From NCBI RefSeq assembly GCF_028453695.1, contig NC_135773.1:22369782-22433781 (forward strand): DNA of 64,000 nt, in the 5' to 3' direction. This document shows, piece after piece, positions 49,031 to 56,628 of the stretch. The stretch is from Augochlora pura. Taxonomy: Eukaryota > Arthropoda > Insecta > Hymenoptera > Halictidae. A model generated the notes under the pieces. It was given only the letters and a program-made list of their open reading frames with translations, was not told where the DNA came from and did no database searches. How positions within the stretch are numbered: position 1 is the first letter of the stretch; every line of letters starts with the position of its first letter. Position numbers and translations under genes: made by a program.

Positions 49031-49524
49031 TTAACCCCTTGTATATTCGCAACACAGGCTCGTCGTAGGGCTTTCTATTAATATCTTGTCAATTGACACT
49101 AACAATATTATTATAATATTAACACGTTAAGCGCCACGCGCCGGTCCCTAGATTTTCCGTTCGGGCCGCGTCGGTCCCTACGGACCGACATTAAATTTTT
49201 CGTTCTTCTATCGCAGCGAATGTGTCAGTCCTTGCGTTCTTGTGAGACTGAACATTTAAATTATGCGATATCGGTTTTTGTTCGGTCAATTTGGACCGAA
49301 AAGTCTAGCGTCGGTTCCCAGGGACCGGCGCGTGGCGCTTAACGTGTTAATATCTTGTTAATAATAAAAAATAGAATTCCGTCCCCTTGTCCTCGGTATT
49401 GAAACATTTAACTAAACTCAGTCAAATGGAACAAATATTCTTCCCTTTCACTTCTAAAAAATTATTACAGTAAAAAACTGCTCACTCTCGTAATCATAAA
49501 AACAATAATACAGCAAGGGTTTAA
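49031..49524. mobile_element. TTAA element, family B, carrying a nested family F element (intron 2)
   Basis: Left TTAACCCCTTGTATATTCGC, right ACAGCAAGGGTTTAA with one base slipped. Contains a 232-bp insertion. Confidence 0.7.
49119..49350. mobile_element. TTAA element, family F, nested
   Basis: 31-bp perfect terminal inverted repeats including the TTAA (TTAACACGTTAAGCGCCACG...). Inner copies of GGTCCCTA-G-GACC-type palindromes. The perfect ends suggest a recent insertion. Confidence 0.9.
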
Positions 49525-50115
49525 AGAAGCCGCGCGTAGAAAAACAAAACGAAAAACGAAATCGTCCGGGTTGTCGTTTGCATCTGGATTCGGCAGCTCT
49601 TGAATCGGCCACAAAAGAAAACCAGTAGCGCAACGGTCGTATCTCTGTCGCGGGAAAAGTGAAACTTCGTAAGTAATTGTGCGGTGTACGAGCGCGGTGT
49701 CCGGTAACGATTAGCGTCGCCCGTACAGATAAGCAAATTAAATAAATACCACGGAGATATTTCTGCCGGTTGCCGACACCCCACGCCTCCTCTCCTCCCC
49801 CCTCCCTCTCCCTCCGTCGACCATAAACCGCGGGGCGAATATCTTAGATAATTCACTTAACAAATGCATTAACGTCACACACTCCGTTCCTTTTCAAATG
49901 TCGTCGTCGTCGTCGTCGCGCGCACACTTTCTCCGCGATAGCCGGCTCTCGGTTTATCAGCCGTCCGCTTATAAAGGAAGCAGCATAAAGTAGCGGGAGT
50001 TGAACAGCAGCCACGCGATCATTAGTTACACCCCGGCGTGTAATATTCGCCACTCGGGATCCTTACGTAACGGTCCGATCCGCGGAGCTGTACGATTCGA
50101 CGTTGGTCGATCGAA

Positions 50116-50374
50116 TTAACCCTTTGCACTGTGATATCTAAATGTGACTATACGCGTGACATATATTGTATGATACTAAATATGAATATTATTGATTTCT
50201 TTTCAATCGAAAATGAACTTCTTTTCAATCGAAAATGAACGTTGTCAAAGTCTACAAAAGGAAGGTAATTGGAGGCAAAGAAACAGAAATTATTTGATGT
50301 TATTAAGGAAAATGTTAAGGACAAATAAGTGCTAATCAATGCAATAGGAAAGTAATTGCAGTGCAAGGGGTTAA
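50116..50374. mobile_element. TTAA element, family B-like (intron 2)
   Basis: Left TTAACCCTTTGCACTGTGAT, right AATTGCAGTGCAAGGGGTTAA-type. 259 bp, TTAA on both sides. Confidence 0.8.
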
Positions 50375-50446
50375 TATTCAGTCGAAAATAGTCGATCAGA
50401 AGTTTCGTAAGAAGATCGACTTGATAGAAATGATCTAAAACTAAAC

Positions 50447-50862
50447 TGAATGAATGAATGAACGAACGAACGAATAAATTAATAAATGAATGAACGAATG
50501 AATTAATAAATGAATGAACGAATTAATTAATAACTGGATGAACGAATGAATCAATAAATGAATTAATAAATGAATGAAAGAATTAATTATTAACTGAATG
50601 AATGAACGAATTAATTATTAACTGAATGAACGAATGAATTAATAACTGAATGAACGAATGAATTAATAACTGAATGAACGAATGAATTAATAAATGAATG
50701 AACGAATGAATTAATAAATTAATTAATAACTAAATGAACGAATGAATTAATAAATGAATTAATAACTGAATGAACGAATGAATTAATAAATGAATTAATA
50801 ACTGAATGAACGAATGAATCAATAACTAAATGAACGAGCGAATTAATAAACAAATAAATTTC
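50447..50862. repeat. (GAAT)n-derived tetranucleotide array
   Basis: About 415 bases of GAATGAACGAATTAATAAAT variants in intron 2. Confidence 0.95.
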
Positions 50863-51344
50863 CAAGAGAGAGAGAGAGTTGCATCAACTTCCTCGAAGCG
50901 CCAAAAAAGTTTTCGGCGATCGAAATTCGCGGAGCAGAAAACGTTTAATCTTCGGCCCCGGGGATTCGCAGCCCGCGGTCGAACAACTAATTGCTCCGAA
51001 ATTATTAACGCGTAGTCCCATCCATTCCCCCGATAACCCAATCAACAAGCAAATCTGCAGCAAGGGAGACGATTAAGCCCCGAATCCCCTGCGGACAAGA
51101 GCGGCAGCCCATATTCGCGATAGAGTACAACGAACGGTTGTAATCTATCCTTGAACCGGTTACGAAGATCGATTGTACGCGCGGGCCGATCGATTCTGCT
51201 CTCGCGCGGCGCTGGCTTAATCGTGGCCAAGAGAACGTCGCGACTAAGACGACCTGGTACACATTAAGGGACCGCGACAAGATGGCGGCGTTGAACGGAG
51301 CACCCCCGTGTGACCGACGGTAATCGCGTCGCGATTTGTCGCAG

Positions 51345-51591
51345 GTCGGCTTTCTCCGTGACGCAACAAGAAGCCTCCTGGGTCGCGTCTTTGTCGATGC
51401 TCGGCGCATGGTTCGGCGCTATGATCGGCGATTGGATAATGAGAAGAGGACGCCGGCTGGCGCTGCGGTCCACGTCGATGCCTTTGGCGGCGGTCTGGAT
51501 CTTTACCGGCATCGCGCCCTGCGTCGAACTGGTCTACGTCACCAGCTTCATCGGGGGACTTTGCTGTTCGGTCATCACAATGGTCGCTCAG
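51345..51591 (+). CDS. Transporter exon 3: membrane segments 2-4
   Basis: The acceptor is TTGTCGCAG and the donor GTATTA. Residues 66-147 begin SAFSVTQQEASW and cover segment 2 (about 75-97), the cytoplasmic RRGRR signature (98-102; the MFS loop 2-3 motif that governs the conformational switch), segment 3 (about 103-123) and segment 4 (about 125-147). The exon ends in phase 0. The third codon position is almost always G or C, which sets it apart from the AT-rich introns on either side. Confidence 0.95.
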
Positions 51592-51740
51592 GTATTATTC
51601 GAGTTTCTAAATCGATCCGAATTTACCGAGTAAACGCTTGGCAACTCTTCTGCCAACAGGCAACTACTTTTTTCCAAACTGGACCAAGCGAATTTTTGAA
51701 AGCTCGTTCGTTTGGACTCGAATTTTGGAAGGAACACATA

Positions 51741-52051
51741 TTAACACTTTACCGACCGGTAGCGGTTCGAACATACTGATTCGACTCTGATTTGACTCTG
51801 GTCAAATTTTACGCTTCGTGTTATTGTAGGGTAACCAAATTTAATAAAATCTTTTACTTTAATAAAAAAAAATGCTTGCTGCTTGCTACCTGTCAGTCTA
51901 ACCTAACCAAATCTAACAGAAAGATCGAAAGTCGATTAATCGACAACCGGTCGGTAAGCGCTGTGGAGCAAAAGTCGAATAATCGACGGCCGGTCGGTAT
52001 GCGCTGAGAACAAAACGTCGATTAATCGACGGCCGGTCGGTAAAGTGTTAA
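51741..52051. mobile_element. TTAA element, family E, filling most of intron 3
   Basis: 19-bp perfect ends (TTAACACTTTACCGACCGG). The right part holds three tandem copies of CGA(T/A)TAATCGAC...CCGGTCGGTA. Its right TTAA ends 25 nt before the exon 4 acceptor boundary. Confidence 0.9.
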
Positions 52052-52076
52052 AATGATGTCGTCTTGTTTTGACTAG

Positions 52077-52361
52077 GTGTACATATCGGAGATCTCCATG
52101 CCGGGTATCAGGGGCTGCCTGTCGGCGATGCTGAAGGTTCTCGGTCACGTCGGCGTGTTACTGTCGTACATAGCCGGCACGTACCTAAACTGGCGTCAAA
52201 GCGCGCTTCTGGTGGCGGTCGCGCCGTCGATGCTCTTTCTGGGGACGTTCTTTATACCGGAGACGCCGTCGTACCTCGTGCTCAACGGGAAAGACGACGA
52301 GGCTGCGAACAGCCTGCAGTGGCTGCGCGGCGATCACGTCGACATAAGGCACGAGCTCCAG
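52077..52361 (+). CDS. Transporter exon 4: membrane segments 5-6 and start of central loop
   Basis: The acceptor is TTTTGACTAG and the donor GTAACG. Residues 148-242 contain E152 and R159 (EISMPGIRG, the N-half E-x6-R signature), segment 5 (about 160-180), the NWR turn (185-187), segment 6 (about 188-207) and PETPSYL (208-214), the PESPR-type signature after segment 6. The rest (KDDEAANSLQWLRGD...) opens the large cytoplasmic loop. The exon is 95 whole codons, phase 0 at both ends. The 485-base intron upstream is mostly a TTAA element that ends 25 nt before this acceptor. Confidence 0.96.
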
Positions 52362-52462
52362 GTAACGTGTATTCTCCAAACGCCCGTGGAACAGTACGAT
52401 ATTTCCACATCCTTTACGGAATTTCGAAATCTAATACTCTTAGAAATCTCTCAATTTATATC

Positions 52463-52700
52463 TCAGCCTTTCGCACTCGACTACAATGAACATTGTTATA
52501 TCATTTCCAAAATAATTTTGATATTATTAACAACCCTTCTGTCTATTAAAAACGTAACAGTTTTACCAGTCACAGGACTCGTATCTATAAATTGTGCTAA
52601 GTCATATAAATTGCTATATAATAATACAGCTAATAATACAGCTAGTCAAAATAGCTACTTCAGACCTAGACTTAAAATGGCTTCGAGTGCAAAGGGTTAA
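52463..52700. mobile_element. TTAA element, family A (intron 4)
   Basis: Left CAGCCTTTCGCACTCGACTA (TTAA lost), right ATGGCTTCGAGTGCAAAGGG then TTAA. Confidence 0.75.
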
Positions 52701-52785
52701 ACATCCAAGTTATTTTTGTCGTCAACCATTTATCGAAATATCAAACTGTGTGTCTACGAATTTCGCGAGCATAGTTCACGACCTT

Positions 52786-53128
52786 TTAACCCTTTCGCTC
52801 CGAACGACGGATATATCCGTCATCCACATAACAACTCGCGGAGCCGAACGCCGGATATATCCGACATCCACGTGATCGCCCCCTAGGGACGAACGCCGGA
52901 TATATCCGACATGCCAGTAAATTTTTATATATTATATATTATTTCTTCACATTTTTCCATTGTTAATGAGACTTTTTTTACCTATTAAATAACTTTATAC
53001 CTTATGCAGAAATTATAAGTATATTGTTTTAAAGAAAAATCCCTTTTCTTCCCAAATACACTATCCACGCGCAATGTGCACAATTTCGGCGGAAGGTCCC
53101 GACTGAACCGCCGTAGCGAAAGGGTTAA
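52786..53128. mobile_element. TTAA element, family D-like (intron 4)
   Basis: Left TTAACCCTTTCGCTCCGAAC, right GCCGTAGCGAAAGGGTTAA. Three copies of the palindrome CGGATATATCCG near the left end. Its right TTAA ends 29 nt before exon 5. Confidence 0.88.
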
Positions 53129-53157
53129 AGCTGTACCGTTTCATTTTGTTCGCGCAG

Positions 53158-53410
53158 GTGATCAAGACGAACATCTTGGCGTCGAGGGCGAAGCAGTACG
53201 AGCTCACGTTCAGGAACAGCATGTTCACGCCCAGGCTGTACAAGCCGATCGCGATCACGTGCGGGCTGATGTTCTTCCAGCGGTTTTCCGGCGCGAACGC
53301 GTTCAATTATTACGCGGTGATCATTTTCCGGCAGACGCTGGGCGGGATGAACCCCCACGGTGCGACCATCGCCATCGGTTTCGTGCAGCTGCTCGCCTCT
53401 TTGTTGTCAG
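53158..53410 (+). CDS. Transporter exon 5: central loop, membrane segments 7 and most of 8
   Basis: The acceptor is TTCGCGCAG and the donor GTAACC. Residues 243-326 plus one base of Gly327 finish the central cytoplasmic loop and enter segment 7 with QRFSGANAFNYY (283-294). This is the sugar-binding QQ-x-S-G region, here with R in place of the second Q. Segment 8 follows (about 312-326). The exon ends in phase 1. A TTAA element in the preceding intron ends 29 nt upstream of this acceptor. Confidence 0.95.
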
Positions 53411-53644
53411 GTAACCGAATGCTAATTGGACCACTGGCGGCGAATCAACTTCGACGTTTGCTAGCGAGTCAACTTTGCTTTATGAATTTCTAATGTTACT
53501 CTATAGTATGGACTTTGCTCCTTTCGTGTAATTTAATGCTGGACCTAGTATGATCAATTTCCGGTTTCTAATTTTAGAATAATACATAAGGTTTAAAAGA
53601 CCTCTTTGTTTGAATAAATTGCGTTATCGTAGCAAGCTTTATAA

Positions 53645-53914
53645 TTAACCCTTTGCACTCGAGTCGCCACCCTTACACCCTTACACCCTTACACTCCAAG
53701 GCACCATTAAAATTGTTATAACAGGTTTTAAAATAATTGTTATACTATGAAAAATTAGACTTCAAAAATGATCAATAGTATAACTGTTGTTGCATGAGTT
53801 ACAAGATTCAATTTCGCAAGCATAAAATACATTTTCTCATATAAAATGAAAATGTAATGTCAGAAAAGTTATTTTAGAATTGCGGTTAAAATGGTTTCGA
53901 GTGTAAAGGATTAA
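53645..53914. mobile_element. TTAA element, family A (intron 5)
   Basis: Left TTAACCCTTTGCACTCGAGT, a CTTACAC triplet repeat near 53671-53697, right ATGGTTTCGAGTGTAAAGGA then TTAA. 270 bp. Confidence 0.88.
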
Positions 53915-54147
53915 AGCTTGACAGAGTCTAAAGGAATTTTATCTTCTCGCTCTAACGAGTCAATGCACACCAATGCATACGATATCATTGATCGGTAGAT
54001 TTAGCGTTAATTATAATCGCGTAAGATTCGAGTATAATAAATTATATTTCATCGGACTCTCGGTGCTCCGTGAACCAGTGCTAGAGTGACTACGGCTACG
54101 ACGGACCCACTTCGCGGCAGTGGAATAATAATGATTTCGTTGAACAG

Positions 54148-54488
54148 GATTTCTGATCGACATCGTGGGCAGGCTACCGTTACTGATAGCCAGCACCGTG
54201 TTCATGTCGCTGGCGTTGGCTGGTTTCGGCAGTTACGCGTACTACGTGTCCCAGACGCAGAATCTAGGGTATCCGGACACCGCGGTGGTCGGCCAACACG
54301 ACTGGATACCGTTGCTCTGCGTGCTCGTCTTCACGACCGCCCTGGCTCTGGGCATATCGCCAATTTCGTGGTTATTGATTGGCGAGCTCTTTCCGCTGGA
54401 GTATCGCGGCCTCGGCTCGAGCATCAGCACGAGCTTCAGCTACTTCTGCGCGTTCGTCGGGATTAAACTCTTCATGGATTTTCAGCAG
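54148..54488 (+). CDS. Transporter exon 6: membrane segments 9-11
   Basis: The acceptor is GTTGAACAG and the donor GTGAGA. Residues 328-440 (two bases complete Gly327) carry the DIVGR signature (331-335; C-half equivalent of RRGRR), segment 9 (about 337-358), an outer loop, segment 10 with PISW (398-401), the GELFPLEYRG signature (405-414; E-x6-R of the C-half) and segment 11 (about 415-437). The exon ends in phase 0. This is the longest transporter exon and the clearest family match. Confidence 0.96.
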
Positions 54489-54633
54489 GTGAGACGCGTT
54501 TAATCGCTGACCGATCGTCGGACACGATTGGCCGCCTCCCTTCGATGCGGCCAGTTTACTCGAATCACGCCAAGCTCGTCTAATTTATGCTCGTTGTTCA
54601 TCGCTTCCGGAGTCGCAAGGATTTTTCGATGGA

Positions 54634-54918
54634 TTAACCCTTTCGGTGCGAGCAGTCTCTTCGACGTGCCACTCTTTCTATACGAAGCGCCGTGTCGAAA
54701 ATTCGCATACAGTCAATCAAAACCTTGATGTAAAGACAATTCCTAAGCGTTAAGTAAAAGCTGATAAAACAATGTTTTTTAACAAAAGTGTTACTTGCAG
54801 CTTAGGAGACATTTAGAGATATTTATATAAAATATTAATACTTATATAAAATTCTGTTATTTGTACCGATCGTCGCATGGACGCCGGATATATCAAGCAC
54901 TCGTATCGAAAGGGTCAA
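54634..54918. mobile_element. TTAA element, family D, uninterrupted (intron 6)
   Basis: Left TTAACCCTTTCGGTGCGAGC, right CACTCGTATCGAAAGGG then TCAA. 285 bp. Serves as the empty-site relative of 45998-46723. Confidence 0.88.
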
Positions 54919-55410
54919 GGGAAACCTAACATAATTAGACAGCTCGTTATTTATACTAAACTGTCCCAGCACAATATTTTCCGTTCGCGTGAAAGATAAA
55001 GAAACACGAATGCCGCTGCGGAGTGCAGTTTTAGCACGAGCGCGGAACAATATCGACTATGAAACAACAAACGAGATCCCGAGATTTACGAAACTGCGAT
55101 TCGGTGGCGAGGGAACGCGATACAATCTCCATCAGAACCTCCTAGCTTCCTGCACGCTATCTAAATAACCAGCCGGGACGTTTCCCTCGTAATTCCCAAT
55201 TAAGCGGCCGGTCGTTTACCTAGCGATCTCATAAAACCGGCGCTACACGCGTACGCGAACGCCACTCGCAGAAGTCGGCCCGGCCGTGACATCTATTTAG
55301 GTGTCCGTGTGTCTCGGACTAGCCGCGATCCGTTCGATTCGATTTTAGCCCGGTCCTATTTCACAGTCCCGGTAACAATAATCCAGCTAACCGTTCTTAA
55401 CGCGTTGCAG

Positions 55411-55548
55411 ACGCTGGGACTGCACGGCGCCTTCTGGTTCTACGCGGCGGTTGCCGTCTGCGGTCTGTGCTTCGTCGTCTGCTGCGTGCCGGAAACGAAG
55501 GGCAAGCAACTGGACGAGATGAACCCGGACTACGCGCAGGCTCGGTAG
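55411..55548 (+). CDS. Transporter exon 7: membrane segment 12, PETKGK and TAG stop
   Basis: The acceptor is CGCGTTGCAG. Residues 441-485 (TLGLHGAFWFYAA...) form segment 12 (about 446-466), then PETKGK (467-472), then LDEMNPDYAQAR and TAG at 55546-55548. Stopping shortly after PETKGK is normal for the family, so the 485-residue product is a complete transporter. The exon does not end here: the same frame continues open past the TAG (see the next CDS entry). Confidence 0.93.
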   Translation, partial: TLGLHGAFWFYAAVAVCGLCFVVCCVPETKGKQLDEMNPDYAQAR

Positions 55549-56628
55549 TATAAGGCCTCGTTGACAGGCGGCCTGTCAAATTTGGAGAAGGCGAACAAGC
55601 CGTTGCCGGGCGGTGCCTACCCGAACCAACACGATCCGCGGGATCTGTACAACGGAAGGGCCGCCAGAGACTCGCAGCAGCCGGCGGCGAGCTCCTATCA
55701 GACGACCGGCCGGAGCGGTCGCAAGCTGTCCGATTACTGCAGCATCTTCGCCGAGAAGACGAACAGGATCGGCAGGAACGTGGGCAACTTCATCCACTCG
55801 CGCGGCTTCTTCGCGGGCCGCTGGTCCACCGACGAGGGTAGCAACCCGGCGACGGCGGCGCACAGAAGCAACGGGAACGCGATCAGAACCGACTATCGGC
55901 TGCCGGATCAGCTGGAGGAGAGGGGTGACGGCCGCGAGGCGAGCCGCGATCGGTACGCTCTGCCGGAGAGGAATCATCGCGACAGATCCGTCTACCCGAA
56001 GAACGCCGCGTACCCCCAAGCGAGAAGCGCCGACGCGAGTTACGTGGATCGTAGCGCGGAGGCGCAGCCGAGGCGTCCGAGACGGCGCGAGCTGATCGAC
56101 GCCTATCAGGACTTGGACGCCTGGCCGGCCGGGCCGAGCGACTCGAAGCCGATCGTCAGAAACGGCATCGGTCACGGCAGGGCCGAAAGGTTCTACAGCT
56201 CTACCCTGCCCAGGCGGAGCCGAACCATCAACTTCAGGGATCAGCCGGGCTCCCTGGAATCGCGGCGCGGCTATCCGAAGAGCCTCCAAGATCTCTCCGA
56301 CTTGGAGCTGGACGACGCTATCCGGGATCATCGTTTCACCGGTGTGCCCCCCTCTTTCCTCTCGGCCGATAGAACGTGGCGGGACGGTAGGACGGTGGAG
56401 GACGAGGAGGAGGAGGCGAGGATGGACGGTAATCGGCGACGAAAGCTGCTTCACCGCGAGGAGCAACTTGAAGACGACTATCTGAGACTGTACAGGAGCC
56501 TCTCGAGGCTGGACAAATATTCCCCGGGCGGGAGGTACGAGCCCGGACAGGTGCACTACGAGAGAGAGTGCCGGACATTCGGCAAGGACACCGTCGCGTT
56601 CATTTATTATAAAACTTGTTACTTGTGA
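55549..56628 (+). CDS. In-frame 359-codon extension after the TAG; putative readthrough tail
   Basis: Immediately after the transporter TAG the same frame runs open for 359 codons to TGA at 56626-56628. The third position is strongly G/C, as in the transporter exons, unlike flanking DNA. The product would be a hydrophilic, probably disordered cytoplasmic tail rich in Arg, Asp, Ser and Tyr, with an acidic run (EDEEEE) near 56400 and a Tyr-rich C-terminus (IYYKTCYL). No membrane segment or known domain was recognised. The first in-frame ATG is at 56422 (codon 292), so an independent AUG-started protein is unlikely. No nearby GT-AG pair restores the frame around the TAG. Translation by readthrough, or after editing of the TAG, is inferred. 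Other possibilities are a sequencing error, a strain-specific nonsense change or a recently lost tail. The overlapping antisense ORF is best seen as a shadow of this GC-rich codon pattern. Confidence 0.7.
   Translation, partial: YKASLTGGLSNLEKANKPLPGGAYPNQHDPRDLYNGRAARDSQQPAASSYQTTGRSGRKLSDYCSIFAEKTNRIGRNVGNFIHSRGFFAGRWSTDEGSNPATAAHRSNGNAIRTDYRLPDQLEERGDGREASRDRYALPERNHRDRSVYPKNAAYPQARSADASYVDRSAEAQPRRPRRRELIDAYQDLDAWPAGPSDSKPIVRNGIGHGRAERFYSSTLPRRSRTINFRDQPGSLESRRGYPKSLQDLSDLELDDAIRDHRFTGVPPSFLSADRTWRDGRTVEDEEEEARMDGNRRRKLLHREEQLEDDYLRLYRSLSRLDKYSPGGRYEPGQVHYERECRTFGKDTVAFIYYKTCYL
55561..55579 (+). promoter_or_regulatory. Stem-loop 12 nt downstream of the transporter TAG
   Basis: TTGACAGG and CCTGTCAA pair perfectly over 8 bp around a CGG triloop. 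The stem starts 12 nt after the TAG. Stem-loops shortly 3' of a stop codon are a known class of readthrough-promoting signal. Function here is inferred; the pairing itself is seen in the sequence. Confidence 0.6.

Larger units (their letters stand above)
37702..56628 (+). other. Gene span: SLC2/Tret1-like sugar transporter with possible readthrough tail
   Basis: Seven exons joined by GT-AG introns encode a 485-residue 12-segment sugar transporter of the major facilitator superfamily, which would move trehalose or hexose across the plasma membrane by facilitated diffusion. Family marks in order: RRGRR at residues 98-102 (loop 2-3), E152...R159 (loop 4-5), PETPSYL at 208-214 (after segment 6), QRFSG at 283-287 (segment 7; QQ is usual), DIVGR at 331-335 (loop 8-9), PISW at 398-401 and GELFPLEYRG at 405-414 (segment 10 and loop 10-11), PETKGK at 467-472 (after segment 12). 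An N-glycosylation sequon NDT sits at 62-64 in the first outer loop. Intron sizes are 10,950, 2,460, 485, 796, 737 and 922 bases. Family membership is clear; trehalose rather than glucose as substrate, and Tret1 orthology, are inferences. Confidence 0.9.

Noticed and set aside
55545..55567. A 23-nt intron (GTAGTA...GACAG) removing the TAG
   Set aside because: Far too short for a spliceosomal intron, and the acceptor phase does not restore the reading frame.
54489..55677. Alternative splice from exon 6 to an AG at 55676-55677, which keeps the tail frame
   Set aside because: Phase is compatible, but it would delete membrane segment 12 and PETKGK. It remains formally possible but less likely than translation through the TAG.
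55613..56095. 160-codon plus-strand ORF in another frame of the tail
   Set aside because: Arg/Thr-rich shadow frame. Third-position G/C bias fits the longer frame, not this one.
55576..56556. 326-codon minus-strand ORF opposite the transporter tail
   Set aside because: It is the antisense shadow of a GC-rich plus-strand coding frame. Its product is Val/Arg/Pro-rich, with no family signal.
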